Positions 1 to 8,594 of a stretch of 14,005 bases of DNA are shown here, piece after piece. Source of the stretch: Acidimicrobiia bacterium (GTDB taxonomy: Bacteria > Actinomycetota > Acidimicrobiia > Acidimicrobiales > Ilumatobacteraceae). The DNA is taken from the NCBI GenBank assembly GCA_010025655.1, contig RGSV01000012.1, positions 1 to 14,005 on the forward strand, in the 5' to 3' direction. A program made the translations under genes and the position numbers. The first letter of the stretch is position 1, and every line of letters begins with the position of its first letter. Below the pieces are notes generated by a model. It saw only the letters and a list, made by a program, of their open reading frames with translations, had not been told where the DNA came from and ran no database searches.

Positions 1-3000
1 TTGGCAATCCATGGATACACCTTGTGTGCCGGCAACTGGCCACCTTCGCCGGGCTTGGCTCCTTGCGCCATCTTGATTTGTAGGTCGTCAGCGTTCACCA
101 GATATTCGCTGGTCACGCCGAAGCGCCCCGACGCCACTTGCTTAATGGCTGAGCGCTTCGAGTCGCCGTTCGGCAGCGGCACATATCGCTCGGCGTCTTC
201 GCCGCCTTCGCCGGTGTTGCTCTTGCCACCGATGCGGTTCATCGCGATGGCGAGTGTTTCGTGCGCTTCGGCTGAGATCGAGCCGTAGCTCATCGCCCCG
301 GTCGAAAATCGCTTGACAATCTCGCTCACGGGTTCGACTTCGTCGATAGGCACCGGCACGGCGGCGGGCTTCAGCTCGAAGAGCCCGCGAAGTGTTGCGA
401 GCACGCGGCTCTGGTCATCAACCGAGGCGGTGTATTGCTTGAAGAGGTCATAACGCCCTGCACGCGTCGCGTGTTGCAGTCGGTAAACCGTCTCGGGGTT
501 AAACAAGTGGTGCTCACCCTCGCGACGCCATTGGTATTCACCGCCGAGTTCTAACTTGCGGTGCGCGCGCTGGTCGGGTCGCGATGGATGCGCGGCGGCA
601 TGGCGTGCGGCGACCTCGGCGGCGATCACGTCGAGGCCGATGCCGTCGAGTCGCGACACGGTGCCGGTGAAGTATTCATCAACCAACTCAGTCGACAGCC
701 CGATGGCCTCAAAGATCTGCGCGCCGGTGTATGACGCAACGGTTGACACACCCATCTTGCTCATGACCTTGAGCACGCCCTTACCAGCGGCTTTGATGTA
801 ATTGCGCACGGCTTTCTTCGCATCCATGCCGCCGAGACCGTGCATGCCACGACCGTCATCAGCGGTGATCAAGTCTTCGATCGACTCGAACGCAAGATAC
901 GGGTTGATCGCACCAGCGCCATAGCCAATCAAGAGCGCCATATGGTGCACTTCGCGCGCGTCGCCGCACTCGATGACGAGACCAACCTTGGTGCGCTGAC
1001 GTTCGCGAATGAGGTGGTGGTGCACGGCGCTGGTCAACAGCAGCGACGGAATCGGTGCATACACCGAGTCACTGCTGCGATCAGACAGCACGATGATTCG
1101 CGCGCCATCATCGATGAGGTCGCTCACCTGGTTGCGAATGCTGTCGAGCGCCGTGCGCATGCCGTAGTCGCCATCGGCCACGCGATAGAGCCCGCTCACC
1201 ACCGCCGAGCGCAGGTGCGCCATAGTGCCGTCGTCGTTGATGTGGATGATCTTGGCCAACTCGTCGTTGTCGATGATGGGGAACGGCAGCACCAACTGTC
1301 GGCAGTTCTCAGGCCCAACTTCGAGCAGATTCGCCTCGGGTCCGAGTGTCGAACCCACCGACGTCACGACTTCTTCACGAATTGCGTCGAGCGGCGGGTT
1401 CGTGACTTGTGCGAACAACTGCTTGAAGTAGTCGAACAACAATCGTGGTCGTGCCGACAACACCGCGAGCGGCGTGTCGGTGCCCATCGAGCCAATCGGT
1501 TCGGCCGCGCTCTTGGCCATCGGTGCGATGATCACCTTCATGTCTTCATGCGTGTAGCCGAACACCTGCTGTCGACGCAGCACACTGTCGTGACTGTGCA
1601 CCACGTGTTCGCGATCGGGCAGTTCGGGCAGCGACACCATGCCGTCGGCCAACCACTGTGCATACGGCGCCGCGGCGGCGAGCGAGCCTTTGATCTCTTC
1701 ATCGTCGACGATTCGGCCGAGCGACGTGTCGACCAGCAGCATGCGGCCGGGTTGTAAACGACCCTTGCGCACCACTCGCTCAGGTGCCACGTTCACCACG
1801 CCCACTTCGCTTGCCGCAATGACGAGGTCGTCATCGGTGACCCAATAGCGGCTCGGGCGTAGCCCGTTGCGATCGAGCACCGCTCCGATCACTGTGCCGT
1901 CACTGAAGGCGACGCTGGCGGGACCATCCCACGGCTCCATCAGTGACGAGTGATAGCGGTAGAACGCCCGCTTGTCGTCGGGCATGGTGGCGTGGTTCTC
2001 CCACGCTTCGGGGATCATCATCAACACAGCATGTGGAAGCGACCGGCCTGAGAGGTGCAGCAACTCAAGCACTTCATCGAAACTCATCGAGTCGCTACCG
2101 CCTGGCGTGCAGATGGGGAATGCCCGGTCAAGCCCGGCGATGTTGGCAGTGGCGAGCAGCGATTCGCGAGTGCGCATCCAATTGCGGTTGCCTTGCACGG
2201 TGTTGATCTCGCCGTTGTGGGCGATGTAGCGATACGGGTGCGCAAGTGGCCACGACGGGAAGGTGTTCGTGCTGAACCGACTGTGCACGAGCACCAACGC
2301 AGATTCCATGTCTTCATCAGACAGATCGGCAAAGAACATGCCCAACTCGGGAGTGGTGAGCATGCCTTTATATACGAGGGTGCGCGACGACAATGAGGCA
2401 AAGTACGTGCGCTGTTCTGCAGGCAACTCGTGTTCAATGCGCTTGCGAGCGACAAACAACTTGCGGTCGAGTGCGATGCCCGACTCCCCCGTGCGTGAGA
2501 CCACGAAGCAGTGCTCAAAACTCGGCATCACGCGCCGCGCGCTCGCACCGAGACACGACGGGTCAACCGGCACGCTGCGCCAACCGAGCACGCTGAGGCC
2601 TTCTTCGTCGAACGTGCGGGCGATCGCCGCTTTGGCTTTGTCAGCATCGTGGGCGTCGGCTGGCAGGAACGCGAGACCAACGGCGTAGGCCCCGCGCGCC
2701 GGCAACGACACGCCAGAAACTTTGCGCATGAACTTGTCTGGCACCTGCAGCAAGATGCCCGCGCCATCGCCCGTGTCGGGCTCGGCGCCAGTGGCACCAC
2801 GGTGCTCCATGCTGCACAGCGCGCCAAGACCGGTCTGCACGATTCGGTGGCTGGCGACACCTTTTACCTGCACCACGAACGACACGCCGCATGAGTCGTG
2901 CTCAAACCGCGGGTCATAGAGGCCGCGTGCGGTCGGCAATGCCGATGCGGGCAACACAGCGGGCGGCGACACAGACGCAGGCAGGTCGCCGCCCGACGGC

Positions 3001-3017
3001 GGCATGTCGTTGTGCAT
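1..3017 (-). CDS. gltB: Glutamate synthase (GOGAT) large subunit, 3' part missing
   Basis: This is the large (alpha) subunit of glutamate synthase, which makes two glutamates from glutamine and 2-oxoglutarate in cytoplasmic ammonia assimilation, working with GltD. The frame is open without a break for about 1005 codons and leaves the window at the left edge; bacterial GltB is usually about 1500 residues. The N-terminal class-II glutamine amidotransferase follows a 42-residue propeptide, with the predicted Ntn nucleophile at Cys43 in HDSCGVSF. The central domain is recognisable ([14 protein letters not shown], then [10 protein letters not shown]). The FMN-binding synthase domain begins near residue 905 with [18 protein letters not shown] and [14 protein letters not shown], and the visible end reads [15 protein letters not shown]. 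The 3Fe-4S cysteines lie beyond the edge. The ATG at 3017 gives a normal propeptide length; Met5 (3005) is an alternative. No strong ribosome binding site is visible. gltD may lie further left, but that cannot be seen. Confidence 0.97.
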   Translation of the reverse strand, partial: MHNDMPPSGGDLPASVSPPAVLPASALPTARGLYDPRFEHDSCGVSFVVQVKGVASHRIVQTGLGALCSMEHRGATGAEPDTGDGAGILLQVPDKFMRKVSGVSLPARGAYAVGLAFLPADAHDADKAKAAIARTFDEEGLSVLGWRSVPVDPSCLGASARRVMPSFEHCFVVSRTGESGIALDRKLFVARKRIEHELPAEQRTYFASLSSRTLVYKGMLTTPELGMFFADLSDEDMESALVLVHSRFSTNTFPSWPLAHPYRYIAHNGEINTVQGNRNWMRTRESLLATANIAGLDRAFPICTPGGSDSMSFDEVLELLHLSGRSLPHAVLMMIPEAWENHATMPDDKRAFYRYHSSLMEPWDGPASVAFSDGTVIGAVLDRNGLRPSRYWVTDDDLVIAASEVGVVNVAPERVVRKGRLQPGRMLLVDTSLGRIVDDEEIKGSLAAAAPYAQWLADGMVSLPELPDREHVVHSHDSVLRRQQVFGYTHEDMKVIIAPMAKSAAEPIGSMGTDTPLAVLSARPRLLFDYFKQLFAQVTNPPLDAIREEVVTSVGSTLGPEANLLEVGPENCRQLVLPFPIIDNDELAKIIHINDDGTMAHLRSAVVSGLYRVADGDYGMRTALDSIRNQVSDLIDDGARIIVLSDRSSDSVYAPIPSLLLTSAVHHHLIRERQRTKVGLVIECGDAREVHHMALLIGYGAGAINPYLAFESIEDLITADDGRGMHGLGGMDAKKAVRNYIKAAGKGVLKVMSKMGVSTVASYTGAQIFEAIGLSTELVDEYFTGTVSRLDGIGLDVIAAEVAARHAAAHPSRPDQRAHRKLELGGEYQWRREGEHHLFNPETVYRLQHATRAGRYDLFKQYTASVDDQSRVLATLRGLFELKPAAVPVPIDEVEPVSEIVKRFSTGAMSYGSISAEAHETLAIAMNRIGGKSNTGEGGEDAERYVPLPNGDSKRSAIKQVASGRFGVTSEYLVNADDLQIKMAQGAKPGEGGQLPAHKVYPWIA

Positions 3018-3081
3018 TTGGGGCTGTCTCGCAATGGTCGTGCTAGTGGTGCACCCACCCATCGGTGAGCACCGGGACGAC

Positions 3082-3095
<14 letters not shown>
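3018..3095 (-). promoter_or_regulatory. Short leader upstream of gltB with two small dyads
   Basis: This 78-bp gap between the collagen-like gene and gltB is the only non-coding space for a gltB promoter. It holds a 5-2-5 inverted repeat, CGGTG-AG-CACCG (3063-3074), and an 8-bp palindrome, GGTGCACC (3048-3055). These could be operator half-sites, for example for a nitrogen regulator, but no known consensus is recognised and no clear -35/-10 pair is visible. gltB could also be reached by read-through from the collagen-like gene. Confidence 0.25.
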
Positions 3096-4148
<1,053 letters not shown>

Positions 4149-4218
4149 TCAATGTTGATGAGAACAAGTCTCGGCGCACTACACCGTGCGCGCGGTGCAG
4201 AAGACATACCGATTCTGC

Positions 4219-4245
4219 GTGACAGACATCCTCATCACCGATAAT
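4219..4245 (+). promoter_or_regulatory. Weak candidate promoter for the pilus operon
   Basis: GTGACA (4219-4224) and GATAAT (4240-4245) resemble -35 and -10 elements of a housekeeping sigma factor. The 15-bp spacer is shorter than the usual 16-18 bp, so this is only a candidate. If used, the transcript would start near 4252 and include the two palindromes before the pilin start. Confidence 0.22.
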
Positions 4246-4253
4246 TCGGTGGA

Positions 4254-4266
4254 AGCGCATTGCGCT
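4254..4266. promoter_or_regulatory. Perfect 13-bp palindrome, possible operator
   Basis: AGCGCA and TGCGCT are perfect inverted copies around a single T. The site lies nine bases after the candidate -10 of the pilus operon, where a repressor could act. No regulator family is recognised from the sequence. Confidence 0.4.
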
Positions 4267-4284
4267 GTCGTTAGACACTCAGTC

Positions 4285-4300
4285 GCGATCAACCGATCGC
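4285..4300 (+). promoter_or_regulatory. Perfect inverted repeat in the pilin leader
   Basis: GCGATC and GATCGC flank the loop AACC, seven bases before the pilin ribosome binding site. As RNA it would form a small hairpin in the 5' leader; as DNA it could be an operator. A stabilising leader hairpin would suit a highly expressed pilin, but this is inference. Confidence 0.4.
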
Positions 4301-4307
4301 ACGACAT

Positions 4308-4314
4308 GGAGGAA
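4308..4314 (+). promoter_or_regulatory. Strong ribosome binding site of the pilin gene
   Basis: GGAGGAA lies five bases before the ATG at 4320. It is the best Shine-Dalgarno match in the pilus operon, where most later genes start by overlap with the preceding one. It fixes the pilin start and suggests high expression. Confidence 0.8.
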
Positions 4315-4319
4315 ACAAC

Positions 4320-4499
4320 ATGAAGAAAATGGCAATCAAACTGGTTACGGCGGCACAGAGCCGTCAGCGATTGGACGACGAAGGCGCGGTCAGCGCCGAG
4401 TACGGAGTCCTGCTCGCTGGCGTTGTGGCAGTTGTGGCAGTTGCGGCAGTCGCACTCGGCGGTCGCATCTCGGACATCTTCGACGCTGTCCTTCCGTGA
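4320..4499 (+). CDS. flp: Flp-family type IVb major pilin
   Basis: This 59-residue prepilin is the likely main subunit of the Flp/Tad pilus. A basic leader (MKKMAIKLVT...) ends at Gly22, followed by AVSAEYG: this matches the Flp cleavage pattern G/XXXXEY, with Glu at +5 (Glu27) and Tyr at +6 (Tyr28) of the mature protein. Residues 29-47 form the hydrophobic assembly helix, which contains a VVA-VVA-VAA run. The short tail GGRISDIFDAVLP is typical for the family. The mature pilin would be 37 residues. It is the first gene of the operon, has a strong ribosome binding site, and shares four bases (GTGA) with the tadE start. The cognate peptidase is probably the last gene of the operon. Confidence 0.94.
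   Translation: MKKMAIKLVTAAQSRQRLDDEGAVSAEYGVLLAGVVAVVAVAAVALGGRISDIFDAVLP
4422..4448 (+). repeat. Three 9-bp tandem units inside the pilin helix
   Basis: GTTGTGGCA occurs twice in perfect tandem, followed by GTTGCGGCA. The units encode Val-Val-Ala, Val-Val-Ala and Val-Ala-Ala within the pilin assembly helix. Gain or loss of a unit would keep the frame and alter helix length by three residues. Confidence 0.7.
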
Positions 4500-4894
4500 A
4501 CCCCCGTCGACCGGCCCCTGGTTCCCCCTGTCGGGGGTCGGTCGACAACGGGTCCGCAGCCGCTGAGTTCGCAATCGTTGCTCCGATTTTTCTTCTCCTT
4601 CTGTTCATCATGGTCACGCTCGCCTCTGTCTTTTTTGATCAACTCCACCTGCAATCTGCGGCTCGCGACTCCGCACGTGCCGGCGCCATCGACATTGCCG
4701 ACGCCTGCGCCGTCGCCCAGGCCGCACTTGACACCAACGACATCGGCACCCTGACCTGCAACGTCGTAAACGACTGCAACGCGGGCGCAGTCAAGCTCTC
4801 GCTACAGGCGGTGAAGCCTTACTCCGTTCCCCTGCTCGGCAATCGCACGGTGACACTCTCTGCCACCTCGAGCTTCGTGTGTCCGCAGTCATGA
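4496..4894 (+). CDS. tadE: TadE-like minor pseudopilin
   Basis: This 132-residue protein has the TadE signature GSAAAEFAIVAPIF (19-32), a single membrane helix (about 25-46) and a small exported domain with cysteines at 71, 88, 94 and 129. Gly19 followed by SAAAEF fits the Flp-type prepilin site, with Glu24 at +5, so it may be processed by the same peptidase and enter or cap the pilus. The GTG start overlaps the pilin stop as GTGA. No ATG or other good start occurs before the membrane helix, so this start is accepted even though codons 4-17 form a strong stem-loop. It ends in an ATGA overlap with the next gene. Confidence 0.88.
   Translation: MNPRRPAPGSPCRGSVDNGSAAAEFAIVAPIFLLLLFIMVTLASVFFDQLHLQSAARDSARAGAIDIADACAVAQAALDTNDIGTLTCNVVNDCNAGAVKLSLQAVKPYSVPLLGNRTVTLSATSSFVCPQS
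4506..4546 (+). promoter_or_regulatory. Strong stem-loop just after the pilin stop codon
   Basis: GTCGACCGGCCCC (4506-4518) pairs with GGGGTCGGTCGAC (4534-4546): 13 pairs, one a G-U wobble, around a 15-nt loop that can zip further. It starts six bases after the pilin stop and lies within the first codons of tadE. An alternative hairpin, CCCCC-TGTC-GGGGG, lies at 4524-4537. No U-run follows, so it is not a simple intrinsic terminator. It probably protects the pilin mRNA from 3' decay or limits read-through and tadE translation, giving more pilin than downstream products (inference). Confidence 0.75.
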
Positions 4895-5832
4895 GACTCA
4901 CTACAACCGACGACGGGTCAATCGTGGCATTTGCCGCAATCATGCTCGTGCCCTTGGTGCTGGGCGTGGCAATCGTTGTCGACTCTGGTCGAATCTGGGC
5001 TGAGCGCGCCGCTCTTCAAAATGCAGTTGAAGTCACTGCAGCATCGGCCGCATCGACGTGGATACGCACGAACACGGTGTGCCCGGCAGGCGTGCTGAGT
5101 TTCTTGACGATCGACGATGCGACACCTGCCTCCCATTCCTGCACGACTACTGGCAACTCACGCGAGGGAACAATCACCGTGTCGGCCAACGATGCATCGC
5201 CACTCTTTTTCTCGGCGCTGCTTGCCCGTTCGAGCGCAAACATCAACGCCAGCACCACTGTCAAGGTTGGAAGCGCTGGCTCACTTGTTGGCGTCTGGCC
5301 TGTTGCGCTGTGCGAGAGTCATCCCTCAATTCTCAATTGGAAGAACTCAGGCTTTTCGCTCACCACCAACTACACCATCACTCTGCAAACAGGTCCGAAA
5401 AACTGCGGTGGAAACGTCGGTGGAAACTGGGGCGTCCTCGACTTCAACGGTGGTGCGAACTCAACGAGCGAGACCATCGCCTGGGTGCAAAACGGATACA
5501 ACGATGCCCTCGATGTCGGCGACACAGTGTTCGGTAGCCCTGGTGGACTCACCAGTTCAATTGGCATCGAAACGATGATTGGCAAGACGGTGTTGATCGC
5601 CTTGTTTGACCAAGCTCTGGCTTCTGGAAGCAACGCGAACTACCGGATCACCGGCTTTGTGCGCTCGGTATTGATTGGCGCACGACTCACTGGCGCGGCA
5701 GCCAGCAGATCTCTCACCGTTCGGTTTGAGACCGCCATTGTCGATCGCCCGAGTGCGTCGGTCGGAAGCGGAAGCAATTTCGGAATCACAACGTGGGCCA
5801 TCTGTGCCTATGACAACAAAGGAGCCTGTTGA
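4891..5832 (+). CDS. TadG-like pilus assembly protein
   Basis: This 313-residue protein begins with a short cytoplasmic stretch, a membrane helix (about 11-31) and the segment DSGRIWAERAALQNAVE (31-47), typical of the N-terminal domain of TadG-related proteins. The large exported part holds six cysteines (64, 84, 141, 172, 305, 313), likely in disulfides, and a GGNWGVLDFNGG stretch (177-188) that I associate with actinobacterial homologues. After Gly9 the sequence is SIVAF, without Glu at +5, so unlike Flp and TadE it does not look like a processed pilin. There is no von Willebrand domain as in larger proteobacterial TadG. ATG 4891 is chosen over GTG 4879 because it gives the ATGA overlap with tadE. 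It may sit at the pilus base or tip; the exact role is unknown. Confidence 0.8.
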   Translation: MRLTTTDDGSIVAFAAIMLVPLVLGVAIVVDSGRIWAERAALQNAVEVTAASAASTWIRTNTVCPAGVLSFLTIDDATPASHSCTTTGNSREGTITVSANDASPLFFSALLARSSANINASTTVKVGSAGSLVGVWPVALCESHPSILNWKNSGFSLTTNYTITLQTGPKNCGGNVGGNWGVLDFNGGANSTSETIAWVQNGYNDALDVGDTVFGSPGGLTSSIGIETMIGKTVLIALFDQALASGSNANYRITGFVRSVLIGARLTGAAASRSLTVRFETAIVDRPSASVGSGSNFGITTWAICAYDNKGAC

Positions 5833-6437
5833 TGACGATAAAAACAACTGCTACGAAATACCTTCCGGCGATGCTCGCATTTGCGTTCGTACTGGCAGGT
5901 AGCTGGATCTTGCTTCCCAGCGAAGAAGACACCGCTGATGCCGAGGCGCGTATCGATGTCGTCGTTCTCACCCGCGAACTGCCCGAGGGCGCTTCAGCCG
6001 CCGAGGTACGCGATGCGTCGACAATCCGCAGCTTGCCACCAGAAGCCGCGAGTGTGGGCGCCTTTGACTCGCTCGACGACATCACCGACGGCGTGCTTGC
6101 CGTCGCACATGTCGCTGGTCAACAGTTGACCGACTACTCATTTGCGCGCAACCGAGTGGCGGCGGTTGGTCCAGAATTCGTCGTCACCTCAGTTCGACTT
6201 TCGGCGCAGAACTGGTCGGGGGCCCTGCGAATCTCTGGTGATGTCGTCGACGTGTATGCGCTGACCGCAACCGGAGCCACCTTGGTGTCGCCCGACGCAG
6301 TGGTACTCGACTCCCCTGCTCTTGACGATCTGCAACCGTCAGCCGAGGCCGTCATCACCATCGCGATTCGCCATGACACCCTTTCAGAAGTGCTGTTTGC
6401 TGCACAGAAAGAACAACTGTGGCTGGTGGGCAAATGA
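5832..6437 (+). CDS. cpaB: CpaB/RcpC-like pilus assembly protein with SAF domain
   Basis: This 201-residue protein has one N-terminal membrane helix (about 9-28) and an exported part. Residues 41-105 fit a SAF-type beta-clip domain (VVVLTRELPEGASAAEV, later VAGQQLTDYSF). Residues 115-200 match the RcpC/CpaB domain (LRISGDVVDVYAL, then AVITIAIRHDTLSEVL). In Gram-negative Tad systems CpaB works with the outer-membrane secretin; no secretin is present here, so it more likely acts in the cell-wall zone. The ATG at 5832 uses the last base of the preceding stop (TGATG), so translation is probably coupled. It ends in an ATGA overlap with cpaE. Confidence 0.86.
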   Translation: MTIKTTATKYLPAMLAFAFVLAGSWILLPSEEDTADAEARIDVVVLTRELPEGASAAEVRDASTIRSLPPEAASVGAFDSLDDITDGVLAVAHVAGQQLTDYSFARNRVAAVGPEFVVTSVRLSAQNWSGALRISGDVVDVYALTATGATLVSPDAVVLDSPALDDLQPSAEAVITIAIRHDTLSEVLFAAQKEQLWLVGK

Positions 6438-7216
6438 CACTCGATAGTGCACACCTTCCGCCAGTCGTCGCCGTTGTCTCACCCAAAGGAGGCTCCGGCA
6501 AAACTGCGGTCGCCTCAAACTTGGCGCTCGCCTTTGCGCAACGCATGCCGTCGGTGATCGTCGACCTTGACATGTACTCCGGAGACGTTGAATGGGCTTT
6601 TGGTGTGCAGCCCACCTATCGCATCCACGACGTCGCACGACGACTCCGTGAAGATTCGTCGTCCGAACTCGAGGGCATGTTCACCTCGCGCGGCGCCTAC
6701 CTGTCGCTGCTGTGTAGCCCTGATTCTCATATCGCTGCCGATGCGGTGTCGGGTCTCGATATGGCGACCATCACCCAGCGACTTATCGAGTTGAACCGTC
6801 CGGTCGTGCTCGACACCAGCCCAGGTATGAGTGACTTCACACTTGACGCAATCGAAGCAGCGTCACGCATAGTGCTGGTGACCACCACTGATGTGGCGTC
6901 TGTGCAAGCAGCGCGGAAATTGATCGACACCATGCAAGCCCTGCGACTCGATACGGCGCGAGTTGCCCTGGCCGTCAACCGCTTCAACTCCCGAACCGGT
7001 CTTGATGTCGCCGACGTTGAGCATCGTCTCGGCTACGCCGCTTCAATGCGGATTCCCGAGAGCAGGCATGTCGCCGAAGGACTCAACGCGGGTAGGCCGA
7101 TCGTTGAGTCGCATCCCGACTCGCAAGCTGCCACCAGCATCCTTGGCTTTGCCGACTCGTTGCTCGGGGTCACACTCGGAAAGCGCTTCAACTTCTGGTG
7201 GAAGCGGCCAGTCTGA
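6434..7216 (+). CDS. cpaE: CpaE/TadZ-like ATPase placing the pilus
   Basis: This 260-residue ParA/MinD-type ATPase is expected to set where the Tad machine forms and to bind the platform. The deviant Walker A motif KGGSGKT is at 18-24. The motif VDLD is at 43-46, and the second acidic motif VVLDTSP at 124-130, followed by an IVLVTTTD strand. Many CpaE/TadZ proteins carry an extra N-terminal receiver-like domain of about 100 or more residues; it is absent here, as the P-loop begins at residue 18. The ATG overlaps the cpaB stop (ATGA). The tail, FNFWWKRPV, is aromatic and basic. A general chromosome ParA is unlikely given its position inside the operon. Confidence 0.87.
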   Translation: MTLDSAHLPPVVAVVSPKGGSGKTAVASNLALAFAQRMPSVIVDLDMYSGDVEWAFGVQPTYRIHDVARRLREDSSSELEGMFTSRGAYLSLLCSPDSHIAADAVSGLDMATITQRLIELNRPVVLDTSPGMSDFTLDAIEAASRIVLVTTTDVASVQAARKLIDTMQALRLDTARVALAVNRFNSRTGLDVADVEHRLGYAASMRIPESRHVAEGLNAGRPIVESHPDSQAATSILGFADSLLGVTLGKRFNFWWKRPV

Positions 7217-7248
7217 TGCGTCAGCAACGAAAGATCGGCGTGCGATGA
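7216..7248 (+). CDS. Ten-codon mini-ORF linking cpaE and cpaF
   Basis: The A of the cpaE stop begins an ATG (TGATG), which reads MRQQRKIGVR and stops at a TGA that overlaps the cpaF start (ATGA). It would let terminating ribosomes pass from cpaE to cpaF across the only sizeable gap in the operon. The peptide is basic and has no recognised function; it could also be a chance frame. Confidence 0.4.
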   Translation: MRQQRKIGVR

Positions 7249-8594
7249 GTTTGCGCGCCAGAGTGCTGCGTCACGAGCTGACACCAGAGCCACAGCCACC
7301 ACACATTGAGACCATCGACGAGATGTGGTCTCGCTTGCAGCCGTTGTTTGCATCGCTTACTGCAGAGGTACGCGCATATCTTTCGTCACTGCCCGACCGC
7401 TCGAGCATGTCAGACGACTGGCTTCGCACGCAGGCTGAGTCTGAACTGATCAGGCTCTTTAAGTCACCGCGTTTTGAGATGCCGCTCGCCGACGAGACGT
7501 TCTTGCGTCGTGCGGTTATCGACGACATTCTCGGCTTCGGTCCAATTCAAGATCTGATCAATGATCCAAGCATTTCGGAGGTCATGGTCAATGGTGCCAA
7601 TGCCGTGTATGTCGAACGTGCTGGCACCATCTCAAAGATTGAGCGTGCCTTTGAGACCGAAGAACACCTGCGTCGTGTAGTCGATCGAATGCTTCGAACC
7701 TCGGGCCGGCGAGTCGACCAGTCATCACCGATGGTCGACGCCCGTCTTGCCGATGGTTCGCGACTCAACGTAGTTCTACCCCCATTGTCGGTTGACGGCC
7801 CGGCCGTCACCATCCGTAAGTTTCACGCCACAGGTTTCACCGTCGGAGACCTCGTTCGACAGAAGTCATTGTCAGCAGACGCAGCCCGATTTCTGGGGAG
7901 CTCGGTGGCTGGTCGACTCAACATTCTGGTGAGTGGCGGAACCGGAACCGGAAAGACCACGATGCTAAACGTGCTCTCTGACTTCATCGGCCAAGACGAG
8001 CGAGTCGTCACCATCGAAGACGCAGTTGAACTGACGCCACACATGCACAACGTGGTGCGGCTCGAGACGCGCCCACCAAATGCCGAAGGTCGCGGCGAGG
8101 TAATGGTTCGTGACCTGGTTCGCAACGCGTTGCGAATGCGACCCGATCGCATCATCGTGGGTGAAGTCCGCGGCTCTGAAACCATCGACATGTTGCAAGC
8201 GATGAACACCGGCCACGAGGGATCACTCTCGACCGTGCATGCCAACTCTCCACGCGATGCCCTGCGTCGCGTTGAGACGATGGTGCTGCTTGGCGGAACC
8301 GACCTACCGCTACGTGCGGTGCGCGAACAGGTCGCCAGTTCGATTGATCTCGTCGTTCACCTCGTTCGTGATCCGATTGGGCGCCGATACGTCACTCGCA
8401 TCACCGAGGTAGTCGGCATGGAGGGCGACATCGTGTCGACCGCAGATCTCTTCTCGCGGGGCAACCAAGTGCTTGATGGCTCACTTGCACTACCTGAGCT
8501 CGTGTCAACGGGTCTCGCATCGGCTCGGCTCGGCGCTCGATATGCCGCAACTCCTCATGCGCCTGCAGGCACAGCGACTTCGGGATCACGATGA
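7245..8594 (+). CDS. cpaF: CpaF/TadA secretion ATPase
   Basis: This 449-residue protein is the GspE/PilT-family motor ATPase that powers Flp pilus assembly at the inner face of the membrane. The N-terminal domain contains DDILGFGPIQDLINDPSISE (93-112) and EVMVNG, typical of CpaF. The catalytic core shows Walker A GGTGTGKTT (231-239), the Asp box VVTIEDAVEL (254-263), Walker B RIIVGEVRG (302-310) and the His box GHEGSLSTVHANS (323-335), all intact. Length matches the family. ATG 7245 is chosen because it forms an ATGA overlap with the mini-ORF; the frame is open further upstream but only inside cpaE and without a good start. The tail beyond about residue 430 is Ala/Pro-rich. It ends in ATGA with tadB. 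Confidence 0.96.
   Translation: MSLRARVLRHELTPEPQPPHIETIDEMWSRLQPLFASLTAEVRAYLSSLPDRSSMSDDWLRTQAESELIRLFKSPRFEMPLADETFLRRAVIDDILGFGPIQDLINDPSISEVMVNGANAVYVERAGTISKIERAFETEEHLRRVVDRMLRTSGRRVDQSSPMVDARLADGSRLNVVLPPLSVDGPAVTIRKFHATGFTVGDLVRQKSLSADAARFLGSSVAGRLNILVSGGTGTGKTTMLNVLSDFIGQDERVVTIEDAVELTPHMHNVVRLETRPPNAEGRGEVMVRDLVRNALRMRPDRIIVGEVRGSETIDMLQAMNTGHEGSLSTVHANSPRDALRRVETMVLLGGTDLPLRAVREQVASSIDLVVHLVRDPIGRRYVTRITEVVGMEGDIVSTADLFSRGNQVLDGSLALPELVSTGLASARLGARYAATPHAPAGTATSGSR

Noticed and set aside
840..1757. Long plus-strand frame of 305 codons rich in His and Arg
   Set aside because: It lies wholly opposite gltB, which is intact and strongly recognisable on the minus strand; the composition is that of an antisense shadow.
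4506..4546. Stem-loop as an intrinsic terminator
   Set aside because: The stem is strong, but it is followed by AACGGGTCC rather than a T-run, and the operon continues.
4179..4654. Minus-strand frames opposite the pilin gene
   Set aside because: They lack domains and start signals, and oppose a well-supported pilin and the start of tadE.
6963..7244. Upstream extension of cpaF inside cpaE
   Set aside because: The frame is open but it would overlap cpaE by about 250 bases; ATG 7245 fits the family start and the ATGA junction.
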